The position numbers were made by a program, and so were the translations under genes. A stretch of 64,000 nucleotides of DNA, taken from assembly GCA_964542875.1 (NCBI GenBank), contig CAZIWA010000002.1:41851-105850 (forward strand), in the 5' to 3' direction. How positions within the stretch are numbered: the stretch's first letter is position 1; every line of letters starts with the position of its first letter. Under the pieces are notes generated by a model. It ran no database searches. It was given only the letters and a program-made list of their open reading frames with translations, and was not told where the DNA came from. Of this stretch, positions 49,952 to 58,220 are shown one piece after another. This DNA is from CAZGOM01 sp964542875 (GTDB taxonomy: Bacteria; Planctomycetota; Phycisphaerae; Phycisphaerales; Phycisphaeraceae).

Positions 49952-51565
49952 ATGCAGATCCATGCCTGGCCGGCTCACTCCCTTAAACGCTATTACATGA
50001 AGTCCGAAAAGTGGAGCTTCCCGGAAAAGGTGGTGATCCATGCGGCACGCGGGCAGACGGTTTCGTTTCAGGCGTGCTTTCAGGTCCAATGCCAGTACCG
50101 GGCGGAAATGCGGGCGCAGGTGCTGGAATCAGGCGGGTTGGCGACAACACTGCGCGCGGTGGGGTATGTGCCGGTGGGGCACTTTAATAATCTGACTCCC
50201 GTGGAAGACCTCGATGGCGTGGGCCACATGCCCGGGATGGCGCCGGATGTGCTGCTGCCGACGAATCTGATTTATGCGGGCGATCGCGAGACACATTCGT
50301 ATTGGATCACGGTGCAGGTGCCGGTGGACGTGGCGCCGGGTGAGCATGTGGTGAAAGTGAAACTGGTGGCTGCGGGCGAGCCGGAAGTGATTGCGCTGGT
50401 GGAGGCCAAGGTGGTGGTGCATGCGCTGGTGCTTAAGCCCCGGGCGCACTTTCCGATGACGCACTGGTTTTACGCCGATGCATTGATGGACTGGTACAAG
50501 GTGGATGCGTGGACGGAGGCGCACTGGTCGCTGGTGGCCAAATATATGGACAACTACGCGCGGCACGGATGTGATGTGATCTACGCGCCGGTGTTTACGC
50601 CGCCGCTGGATGGGGTGAAGCGGCCGACGCAGCTTCTGCATGTGACGACGCAGCCCGATGGGGGATGGAAGTTTGACTGGACGAATGTGAAGCGGTGGAT
50701 CGCGATGGCGAAGGCCGTGGGGATCAAGCAGTTTGAGTGGACGCATTTTTTCACGCAGTGGGGCGTGAAGCACGCCATCAGGATTTATGAAGGCTTCGGA
50801 CATGACGAGAAGCTTTTGTGGCCGGCTGATACCGGGGCGACGTCTGAGCTGTACAAGCAATTCCTGAATCGATTCATGCCGGAATTCAAGCGGTTTCTGG
50901 ACGAGGAAGGGCTGCTGAAGGATTCCTATTTCCATGTGTCCGACGAGCCGCATGGGCCGGAGCACCTGACGAACTACATCGCCGCGGGGAAGGTGCTCAA
51001 GGAAGTGGCGCCGTGGATGAAGACCATGGATGCGCTCAGCGAGATCGAATACGGCAGGCAGGGGCTGACGGACATGCCCATTCCGGTGATCTCCAAAATG
51101 CTGGAGTACCGGGCGGAAAAGATTCCGTGCTGGACGTACTTCTGCTGTGCACCGCGTGGGCGGCATTTGAATCGGTTGATCGATACGCCGCTGGCCAAGA
51201 CCCGGATGGTGGGTTGGCTGCTGTATCGGTTTGAGGCGCTTGGCTTCCTGCACTGGGGCTTTAACTACTGGTACAAGAGCCAGACCCGGACACTGATCGA
51301 CCCCTACACCTGCCTGGATGGCGCGGCATGGCCGGGCTGGGCATACGGCGATACGTTTGTTGTGTACCCGGGCGTGGACGGGCCCATCGACTCGATCCGG
51401 TGGGAAGTGTTTTTTGAATCCATGCAGGATTACCAACTGCTGCAGACGCTTGGCATCAATCCTGAAGATGGGGTGCTGGCGAGCCTGGAGTCGTTTGAAG
51501 AATTCCCGCGAAGCGCGGAGTGGATTCTTTCGACCCGAAAGTGGCTGCTGGAACGGGCGAAATGA
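49952..51565 (+). CDS. DUF4091 (GH123-like) protein, no signal peptide
   Basis: 537 residues starting MQIHAWPAHSLKRYYMKSEK. The C-terminal two thirds match DUF4091/GH123-type: an (alpha/beta)8-like domain with YARHGCDVIYAPVFTP, FEWTHFFTQWGV, YFHVSDEPHGPEHL and GFLHWGFNYWYKSQTR, then DSIRWEVFFESMQDYQLLQT. In GH123 N-acetylhexosaminidases an Asp-Glu pair is catalytic; Asp331-Glu332 here are the equivalent candidates. Most relatives are exported, yet no signal peptide is visible, so a cytoplasmic glycosidase acting on imported oligosaccharides is likely. Stands alone, about 2.4 kb after the AraR-type regulator; no operator palindrome seen upstream. Confidence 0.8.
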   Translation: MQIHAWPAHSLKRYYMKSEKWSFPEKVVIHAARGQTVSFQACFQVQCQYRAEMRAQVLESGGLATTLRAVGYVPVGHFNNLTPVEDLDGVGHMPGMAPDVLLPTNLIYAGDRETHSYWITVQVPVDVAPGEHVVKVKLVAAGEPEVIALVEAKVVVHALVLKPRAHFPMTHWFYADALMDWYKVDAWTEAHWSLVAKYMDNYARHGCDVIYAPVFTPPLDGVKRPTQLLHVTTQPDGGWKFDWTNVKRWIAMAKAVGIKQFEWTHFFTQWGVKHAIRIYEGFGHDEKLLWPADTGATSELYKQFLNRFMPEFKRFLDEEGLLKDSYFHVSDEPHGPEHLTNYIAAGKVLKEVAPWMKTMDALSEIEYGRQGLTDMPIPVISKMLEYRAEKIPCWTYFCCAPRGRHLNRLIDTPLAKTRMVGWLLYRFEALGFLHWGFNYWYKSQTRTLIDPYTCLDGAAWPGWAYGDTFVVYPGVDGPIDSIRWEVFFESMQDYQLLQTLGINPEDGVLASLESFEEFPRSAEWILSTRKWLLERAK

Positions 51566-51766
51566 TCAGTCTTGAAAAAGGTCGCTGAGATTCAAGAGGT
51601 GGCCAGGGAATACCTCGGGCGCAATTTGCGCAGAGCGCTTGAGGGTTTGAATGTTTTGGAACTGGCCTTGAGAAGGCGCACGTAAAACATCCAATGATTT
51701 GGAAGCCAGGTCCACAAGCCAAACTTCCGGGATGCCCGCCTGCGCATAAAGCGGTCCCTTGATTTG
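51566..51766 (-). pseudogene. C-terminal relic of a Uma2-family nuclease gene
   Basis: The minus strand reads LYAQAGIPEVWLVDLASKS then, further on, IAPEVFPGHLLNLSDLF and a TGA. This is the C-terminal third of the Uma2 (DUF820) endonuclease family (YAxAGIPEYWIVDL... signature). An in-frame TAA lies just upstream and no start or N-terminal half is present. Its end abuts the DUF4091 stop codon. Confidence 0.65.
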
Positions 51767-51797
51767 ATTGGGTTATTCATTTTGCAAGGCGGCGGCG

Positions 51798-52559
51798 TTA
51801 ATTCGGGTGCCAGAAGCAGCCTTTATTGACGCAGAGAAATGGGCCGGTGGCGTCGTCGGGGCTGGAACAGCTACCGGGGGCTTTGCGCCAGTCGGCGTCG
51901 GGGAGGTAGGGGGCGGAGGTGTTGATGGTGCCGCCTGGGCGGAGCATCTGGACATGGCCGTCGAAGTAGTAGAAGTTGAGGCCGTCTTGCTTGTGGCGGC
52001 CGTTGAGGACGGTGTAAGCCTCGGTGGTGGTGAGGTTCATGTCGCCGACCATGGGGCCTGCGGAGTCCGCCAGAAGGAAGGTTTCGTGGGTTTTTTTGAT
52101 GTGGTCGCCGCGGAGCAGGCGCGTGCCCCAGGTGCCCACGCCGGCGATGATGACGTTGATGCCGATGGAACGGCCGTAATAGCCGGAGGTGACGTCGTAT
52201 TCTTTGAGACCCCAGCTGGGGCAGCCTTTGTAGTGGTACTTGGTTTCGTCGATGTAGGGCTTGAGAAGGCCCATGGAGGCAGAGCGGCAGACGACACCTT
52301 TGCGTTCGGCCCCGAAGGCGATGAAGGCGAAACCAAAGGCTTTGTGGTTGGCGGCGCAGAGTTGTTTGTTGGCTACTTCCCGGCCGTGGCTTAAGGCAGG
52401 CAGGAGGATGGCGACAAGCAGGCCGATGATGGCAATGCAAACCAGAACTTCAACAAGGGTGAAGCCGGCGCGAACCCGATATGTGGAGCCTGAACGCAGA
52501 GGAACCCCACTCAAATAGATCAAACCTGCACCAGATGATAACTGGGCAGCGTCGAGCAT
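51798..52559 (-). CDS. Pseudopilin-like exported protein (duplicated pair, member 1)
   Basis: 253 residues. The prepilin signature lies after an unusually long leader of about 31 residues: RAG, then FTLVEVLVCIAIIGLLVAIL. The soluble part shares with the gene at 52585-53280 the blocks KPYIDETKYHYKGCPSWG, GYYGRSIGINVIIAG, HIKKTHETFLLADS, GRHKQDGLNFYYFDGHVQ and a C-terminal GPFLCVNKGCFWHPN. Two conserved cysteines near the end could form a disulfide. A shorter start (for example at an internal methionine) is not obvious, so the leader may contain non-coding residues. Follows member 2 on the same strand. Confidence 0.8.
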   Translation of the reverse strand: MLDAAQLSSGAGLIYLSGVPLRSGSTYRVRAGFTLVEVLVCIAIIGLLVAILLPALSHGREVANKQLCAANHKAFGFAFIAFGAERKGVVCRSASMGLLKPYIDETKYHYKGCPSWGLKEYDVTSGYYGRSIGINVIIAGVGTWGTRLLRGDHIKKTHETFLLADSAGPMVGDMNLTTTEAYTVLNGRHKQDGLNFYYFDGHVQMLRPGGTINTSAPYLPDADWRKAPGSCSSPDDATGPFLCVNKGCFWHPN

Positions 52560-52584
52560 GGCAAGAATTTATTGGTTTTAGGGC

Positions 52585-53280
52585 TCAATAGGGGTGCCAG
52601 AAACAGCCTTTATTGACGCAGGAGAAGGGGCCCGTGGCACTGCCGGGGCCGACGCAGCTACCGGGAAAGCTGCGCCATTCGGCTGCGGGAAGAAAGGGTG
52701 CTGCGGAGTTTTCGATGCCGCCTGGGCGCAACGCCTGGACGTGGCCGTCGTAGAAGTAGAAGTTGAGGATTTCGCCTTTGTGGCGGCCGCGGAGGATGGT
52801 GCGCTCTTCAGTGACGATGAGGTTGGCATCGCCCACTTCGGTGCTGGAGGAGTCCGCAGTGAGGAAGGTGCGGAATGGCTTTTTGATGTGGTCCATTTTC
52901 AGGACGCGGCTGCTCCAGGACCAGGAGCCGGTGATGATGGTGCTGATGCCGATGGAGCGGCCGTACCAGCCGGTGGCGTTGGCGAATTCTTCCTCGCCCC
53001 AGCTTGGGCAGCCTTTGTAGTGGTACTTGGTTTCGTCGATATAGGGCTTGAGGTGGCCCAGATAGACCGAGCGGCAGGCGACACCCTGGCGGTCGGAGGC
53101 GTAGGCTTCAAAGGCAAGGCCGAGCTGTTTCTGGTTGTTGGCGCAGAGCTGTTTGCGGGCGACTTCGCGGCTGCGTTCGATGGTGGGGAGCATGATGGCC
53201 ATGAGGACCGCGATGATGGAAATGACCACGAGGAGCTCGATCAAAGTAAAACCGGGTTGGGATTTGCGTGATGAATTCAT
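52585..53280 (-). CDS. Pseudopilin-like exported protein (duplicated pair, member 2)
   Basis: 231 residues with the leader MNSSRKSQPG and then FTLIELLVVISIIAVLMAIM; prepilin peptidase should cut before F11. Shares KPYIDETKYHYKGCPSWG, WYGRSIGISTIITGS, HIKKPFRTFLTADS, GRHKGEILNFYFYDGHVQ and GPFSCVNKGCFWHPY with member 1. Transcribed first; the pair are 25 bp apart and arose by a local duplication. No other type II secretion gene is close. Confidence 0.85.
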   Translation of the reverse strand: MNSSRKSQPGFTLIELLVVISIIAVLMAIMLPTIERSREVARKQLCANNQKQLGLAFEAYASDRQGVACRSVYLGHLKPYIDETKYHYKGCPSWGEEEFANATGWYGRSIGISTIITGSWSWSSRVLKMDHIKKPFRTFLTADSSSTEVGDANLIVTEERTILRGRHKGEILNFYFYDGHVQALRPGGIENSAAPFLPAAEWRSFPGSCVGPGSATGPFSCVNKGCFWHPY

Positions 53281-53449
53281 CTGGATAGAACCTGGGAAGT
53301 GAAAAAAGATTAAAGGTCAAGGCCGGAAATGACTAGCTACTGTAACCGGTTCATGGTGGGATTTGCAAGGGGAATCGACGATTTTCGAAAGAAGCATTGT
53401 CATGCTAGGTATAATAAGGCGGGCTCGATGATTTACTCCGGGAGGACGC

Positions 53450-54412
53450 ATGATCTGGTTGTGGTGGGCAGAATTTCTGGGTTTGGTGTTTTTGGCGCCC
53501 GTGGCACTGGGGTGCGCGCTTCAAGGCCGGACAGGCTTCTGGGGTCGGCGCTGGGTGTTTTACATTTTGGCGGGAGCGTGGGTGTTGTTTTGGGTTGGAG
53601 GAGCGATCGGATTGGTGATTGCGCCGCGGTTTTGGGAGCAATGGCCGATCGGAAATGGTGTCTGGGGTTGGGCGACGTGCAGGGCCTGGCGGCAGGGGTG
53701 GTCCTTTGCGGGGCCGGTGATCGCAGGAGCCGGGGTTTGGACGGCGATGTGGGCCAGGCGCAAAGGTGTGAGGGCAGATCGGCTGGCGTGGACCATGGCG
53801 GCGATGCTCGCGCTTATGCCGATGACCCTTTGTGAACTGGAAGCTCAAGCCGCGGTGGTGGTTCAGCAACTGCGCCTGGAGGCGACAAAGGCGAGAGATG
53901 ATTGCCTCGGCACGCCGACGGATGGGAGCCAAAGAGCGTTGGCGGCGGCGATGCAGTCGGCCTGGGAAGAGGCTCAGAAGCTACGCCAGGTTGAAGCGGG
54001 AAAGCCAAAGGATCGCCGAGACGACTATGCGTCGGACACCCGTCTGTGGTTGGTCCATCAAGCGTGGCTCAATGGGCGGCCGAATCTGCGCACGTCGGAC
54101 AGAAAGGCTTTTGAGCGGTGGCATCATGCGCTGCGAATGGCGGAGATCATCTCGAAATTCGGGGTTTTGGAACGCATTTTCCTTCTGATGCCTTTTGGCG
54201 AATGGACGGACTTGGAGCGGTGCCTGCGTGAACAACCGGGGTACCCGTTTGATACGCACGGAATCGGTCGATTGACCTTGATGCCGGATGCGGGAACTGA
54301 AGTGATCCGGGTTTGCACTCGAGATTTCGGGGCCGCCGCAGACGGCAGCCCCAGGCACCTCCAGCCCAATGCGATACCCCTGCAGCCACAGGCACAAGAG
54401 GGGGCGACATGA
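53450..54412 (+). CDS. Unknown integral membrane protein
   Basis: 320 residues. Four hydrophobic segments within the first 135 residues (IWLWWAEFLGLVFLAPVALG, WVFYILAGAWVLFWVGG, WSFAGPVIAGAGVWTAMWA, LAWTMAAMLALMPMTLC), then a charged soluble domain without familiar motifs. I do not recognise it. TATAAT at 53410-53415 could be its -10. Its TGA overlaps the ATG of the next gene (ATGA), so the two are translationally coupled. Confidence 0.6.
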   Translation: MIWLWWAEFLGLVFLAPVALGCALQGRTGFWGRRWVFYILAGAWVLFWVGGAIGLVIAPRFWEQWPIGNGVWGWATCRAWRQGWSFAGPVIAGAGVWTAMWARRKGVRADRLAWTMAAMLALMPMTLCELEAQAAVVVQQLRLEATKARDDCLGTPTDGSQRALAAAMQSAWEEAQKLRQVEAGKPKDRRDDYASDTRLWLVHQAWLNGRPNLRTSDRKAFERWHHALRMAEIISKFGVLERIFLLMPFGEWTDLERCLREQPGYPFDTHGIGRLTLMPDAGTEVIRVCTRDFGAAADGSPRHLQPNAIPLQPQAQEGAT

Positions 54413-55494
54413 TGATGTATTTTTCGTTTTTGGTGCTTTGGGCGTGGGTGGGGCTGGCCTGCGGGTGGGCGTTGTGCTGGGGGATGGTCAAATGGAATCG
54501 ATCAGCCGAGCCGGTTGTGATTCCCGGACGGCGCTTGGCGCTGATGGCTGGGCTGGTGGTGCTGGCATGGCTGCTGGCGGCGAGTATGGGCGGGGTGAGC
54601 CACTGGCCTGTGGTGGGATTGCCGACAGGGCTTGGGGTGGGAGTTTGGCTGGGGGCCCGGGCCCTTCGCCAGGGCACGATGCGGGAGGTGCGCGGGTGGG
54701 CTGTGGTGTTGGGATTGGCGGCACCGATGGCGCTCTACGCGTGGCACGGGGTGTATTTAAGTCGGGCTTCGCAGGCGGTGTCGCAAGGGCTTAGGGAACA
54801 GGCCGGCATCCTGGAGCGAGTCAACGGGAAATACCTGGAGGAATCAGCCATCGCCTGGAATGCAGGGCCTGAGCAAGGAAAGAAAAATCATGAGGCTGCG
54901 CTTGTGCTGGGAAAGTTGACAAAATTGGAGGACATTGAGGCGCTTGCGCCGCGGCCGATGGCGACAGCGATACTGGATACGCATCGCCAATTGGAATTGT
55001 TTCGCGCGGAAGCGGCGAAGCACTTGGCTGCGAGCTTAGAACCCGATTCGCTTTACAGGCCTGATGCGATGCGAGAGCTAAGCCGTTGGGTGTTGAACGA
55101 CTGGGATAGCCACTACATGCACTTTGGTATGGTGCGGCCGTGGGTGGAATGGACGGCGGATGGAGGCTATGTGAATAGGGGCTTGCTGGAAATAATTGCT
55201 TACAGATATTGCCTGGAGGTGATGGTGGCGGCGGCTAAGAGGAAGGCATCCGGACAGGGGCTGCCGCGAAGCATGGATGATTTTGGCGGCTTGGGGGTGG
55301 GGTTGATGAATCTGGGGCAGGAGACACCCGTGGTGACGCTGGAGAACGATCAGGGCATGGTCACGGTGAGGGTGCGTCCGCCGACGGGGATGTCGCCGGT
55401 CCTTGAAAGAGGTAAGGGGGGCAAGCGCATGTGGGATGTAAAGATGATGTGTGATTTTGATGACGGGGGTGAGGTACAAGGGGATAAGAGATAA
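54409..55494 (+). CDS. Unknown integral membrane protein, coupled to the upstream gene
   Basis: 361 residues from the ATG at 54409 within the upstream TGA; an in-frame extension runs through the previous gene. Starts with four hydrophobic segments (YFSFLVLWAWVGLACGWALC, RLALMAGLVVLAWLLAAS, WPVVGLPTGLGVGVWLGA, AVVLGLAAPMALYAWHGVYL), then a soluble part with QLELFRAEAAKHLAA and HYMHFGMVRPWVEWTADG. Overall plan is like the upstream protein (four segments plus soluble domain), which suggests an old duplication. Function unknown. Confidence 0.6.
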   Translation: MMMYFSFLVLWAWVGLACGWALCWGMVKWNRSAEPVVIPGRRLALMAGLVVLAWLLAASMGGVSHWPVVGLPTGLGVGVWLGARALRQGTMREVRGWAVVLGLAAPMALYAWHGVYLSRASQAVSQGLREQAGILERVNGKYLEESAIAWNAGPEQGKKNHEAALVLGKLTKLEDIEALAPRPMATAILDTHRQLELFRAEAAKHLAASLEPDSLYRPDAMRELSRWVLNDWDSHYMHFGMVRPWVEWTADGGYVNRGLLEIIAYRYCLEVMVAAAKRKASGQGLPRSMDDFGGLGVGLMNLGQETPVVTLENDQGMVTVRVRPPTGMSPVLERGKGGKRMWDVKMMCDFDDGGEVQGDKR

Positions 55495-55585
55495 GTAAGA
55501 AGGCCACCCTGAAGCCTGGGTCGGTTAGAATGTGCCGTTTCTTAACCGGCTGGCTTTGATCCAGATTGCGGACAGGGAGCTGAAA

Positions 55586-56083
<498 letters not shown>

Positions 56084-56120
56084 GTTGGGATGATGTCAGG
56101 TTGAGGGCATTCCTGGGCGG

Positions 56121-56155
56121 CCCTCACCCCAGCCCTCTCCCAAAGGGAGAGGGGG
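56121..56155. repeat. Palindromic intergenic repeat between purE and purK
   Basis: ccctcaccccagccctctcc followed by caaagggagaggg; the 9-bp stem CCCTCTCCC / GGGAGAGGG (56133-56153) closes an AAA loop. A very similar ccctcacccc-n-ccctctccc palindrome is found between genes of many unrelated bacteria. It may attenuate or stabilise the purEK message. Confidence 0.75.
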
Positions 56156-56176
56156 TCGGAAATAGAGAAAGTATTT

Positions 56177-57346
56177 ATGAGCAAGCTTGATAAGAATGTG
56201 ATTCTGCCGGGTGCGACGCTGGGTGTGCTGGGGTCTGGCCAGCTTGGCCGGATGTTTGCCATTGCAGGCCGGAAAATGGGGTACCGGGTGCATACGTTTT
56301 CGCCTGATGACGACACCCCGACGGGCCAGGTGGCCGATGTGGAAGTGAAAGCGGATTACAACGACCTGGACGCGGTAAAGAAGTTCGCATCGGGTGTGGA
56401 TGTGATCACATTTGAATTTGAGAACGTGGCTTTTGAAGCGGCTAATGCGGCGGCCCAGGTGGTGCCGGTGCGCCCCGGCGGGGGGGTGCTGCACACGACT
56501 CAGCACCGGCTGCGCGAGAAGACTTTTTTAAGCAAGAATGGCTTTCCGGTGACCCGCTACGAAGCGGTGCGCTCGCTGGATGAGCTTAAAGGCGCGATCG
56601 GACGCATCGGCTGCCCGGGTGTGCTGAAGACCGCGGGCTGGGGCTATGACGGCAAGGGGCAGAGCAAGATCATGACCGCAGCGGACGCGGAGCCGGCCTG
56701 GAAGAAACTGGGGACGGGGGAGGCGATTCTGGAAGCGATGGTGGATTTTGCGTGTGAGGTTTCGGTTGTCGCAGCACGCGGGGTGGACGGGAGCTTTGCG
56801 CATTTTGGGGTGATTCAAAACGCGCATGCCAACCATATCCTGGATGTGTCGATTGCCCCTGCGCCGGTGAGCGCGAAGGTGCAGCGGGAAGCGATTGAAG
56901 TGGCACGCGGGATTTTGGACAAGCTGGAAGTGGTGGGGCTTTTGTGCGTGGAGTTCTTCCTGACCAAGAAGGACGAGCTGCTGGTCAATGAGCTTGCGCC
57001 GCGGCCTCATAACTCGGGGCACCTGACGTTTGATGCATGCGTGACGTGCCAGTTTGAGCAGCAGGTGCGTTCGATTTGCGGGTTGCCGCTGGGGTCGACG
57101 GCGTATTACGCGCCGGCAGCGATGGCGAATCTGCTGGGGGATGTGTGGGCCAATGGCGAACCGGATTGGGCAGCGGCGCTGCGCGATGGGGATGTGAAGC
57201 TGCACCTGTACGGCAAGGCGCAGGCGCGCCCGGGCCGGAAGATGGGGCACCTGACAGCGCTTGCGCCGACTGTGGAAGAGGCTGCTGCGAAGGTGGTGAG
57301 GGCGCGGGAGGTGTTGATGAGGAAGGGGTTGGGGGCTAGGGTCTAG
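56177..57346 (+). CDS. purK: N5-carboxyaminoimidazole ribonucleotide synthase
   Basis: 389 residues. Makes N5-CAIR from AIR, bicarbonate and ATP, the step before PurE. ATP-grasp enzyme: GVLGSGQLGRMFAIAGRKMG at the N-terminus, FEFENVAFEAANAAAQ, the lid VLKTAGWGYDGKGQSKI, EVSVVAARGVDGS and the C-terminal ELAPRPHNSGHLTFDACVTC. The ATG at 56177 has no strong site (aaagtattt), which fits some coupling to purE. Confidence 0.95.
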   Translation: MSKLDKNVILPGATLGVLGSGQLGRMFAIAGRKMGYRVHTFSPDDDTPTGQVADVEVKADYNDLDAVKKFASGVDVITFEFENVAFEAANAAAQVVPVRPGGGVLHTTQHRLREKTFLSKNGFPVTRYEAVRSLDELKGAIGRIGCPGVLKTAGWGYDGKGQSKIMTAADAEPAWKKLGTGEAILEAMVDFACEVSVVAARGVDGSFAHFGVIQNAHANHILDVSIAPAPVSAKVQREAIEVARGILDKLEVVGLLCVEFFLTKKDELLVNELAPRPHNSGHLTFDACVTCQFEQQVRSICGLPLGSTAYYAPAAMANLLGDVWANGEPDWAAALRDGDVKLHLYGKAQARPGRKMGHLTALAPTVEEAAAKVVRAREVLMRKGLGARV

Positions 57347-57389
57347 GGGCTGGGGAAGACGTTGTGAATCAAGGTATGTGGGTTGTTGG

Positions 57390-57570
57390 GTGCGGGCGTG
57401 GGGTGGGCCTATTGCGGCGGACCGCAATGGAGAGTGGAGCAGTAGAGTTGGGAAGCGAAGGTAGAAAAGAGCACCGGTTTGATGGCGGTGCGGTTTTGGC
57501 GAGTCGTACGGCAATGGGGGAGGGGCGCGGCGTGGTGGGCCTCGAAGATTCGGCGCCACCCTACGGGACG
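57390..57570 (+). repeat. Dispersed mosaic repeat A, copy 3 (long form)
   Basis: Reverse-complement relative of 2699-2935: gtgggcctattgcgg, ggtagaaaagagc, accggtttgatggcggtg, cggttttgg and the core at 57521-57567 (gcggcgtggtgggcctcgaag, ggcgccaccctacggg). It fills most of the spacer between the convergent purK and btaB genes. Confidence 0.75.
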
Positions 57571-58220
57571 GGGGTGTATTTTGCGAGGTAGGCGTAGCGG
57601 CGTTTGTGGCTGGTGAGGGTGAGGGTGCCGGGGAGGGTTTGGAGATGGTCGATTAATTCCGGGCGGTGGTGGACGCCGAACATGGCGAGCCAGCGTTTGA
57701 GGGAACCGGCGAAGAGGCGGGGCATGTGGGCCTGGTCCCAGAAGTCCACGATGTGGATGGATTTGCCGGGGGCGAGGTTTTGCGAGGCGATGGCCAGCGC
57801 CTGACGCCACTGGGGAATCATCGAGAGCGAGTAAGAAAAGAAGATTGCGTCGAAGGGTTTCTGGAGCCCAAAGAGCGATGTGCGGTCCCAGTTTTCAGCG
57901 AGGGCGAGCCTTAAGTTGATGCGTTGCTGGAGACCTGCGCGGGCGATGTTGGCCTGAGCCGTCCGGAGCATGACGGTGGAGGCGTCGATGCCGTAAAGCC
58001 GGGAATCCACGTGGGATTGGGCGAGCTTGATGAGGTTGCGTCCGGTGCCGGAGCCGACTTCCAGAACCCGGGCGCCGGGCTTGAGATTGAGCTCACGGAG
58101 CAGGCGGTCGCGGCCCAGGAGATAGGGCTTGCGGGTGGCGTCGTAGATGTGCCGGGTGAGCCGGTACATCTTGTCCATCTCAAGGGTGGGGGCGGCGGAT
58201 TGGGAATGGGCCTGGGTCAT
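57561..58220 (-). CDS. btaB: Betaine-lipid synthase methyltransferase, BtaB-like
   Basis: 219 residues from the ATG at 58220, whose ATGA overlaps the btaA stop. SAM-dependent methyltransferase: RVLEVGSGTGRNLIKLAQ (motif I), LYGIDASTVMLRTAQ (motif II), FDAIFFSYSLSMIPQW (motif III), IHIVDFWDQ. Because it follows btaA, its role should be to methylate diacylglyceryl-homoserine three times to the betaine lipid DGTS. The C-terminus (RRYAYLAKYTPVP) runs into dispersed repeat A. Confidence 0.87.
   Translation of the reverse strand: MTQAHSQSAAPTLEMDKMYRLTRHIYDATRKPYLLGRDRLLRELNLKPGARVLEVGSGTGRNLIKLAQSHVDSRLYGIDASTVMLRTAQANIARAGLQQRINLRLALAENWDRTSLFGLQKPFDAIFFSYSLSMIPQWRQALAIASQNLAPGKSIHIVDFWDQAHMPRLFAGSLKRWLAMFGVHHRPELIDHLQTLPGTLTLTSHKRRYAYLAKYTPVP

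Noticed and set aside
50129..51436. A 435-codon minus-strand frame opposite the DUF4091 gene
   Set aside because: His/Arg-rich shadow with no recognisable domain; the plus frame contains the DUF4091 motifs.
53398..53407. Half operator TTGTCATG before the membrane-protein pair
   Set aside because: Only one half matches TGTYATRACA; the right half is CTAGG, so it is not counted as a site of the AraR-type regulon.
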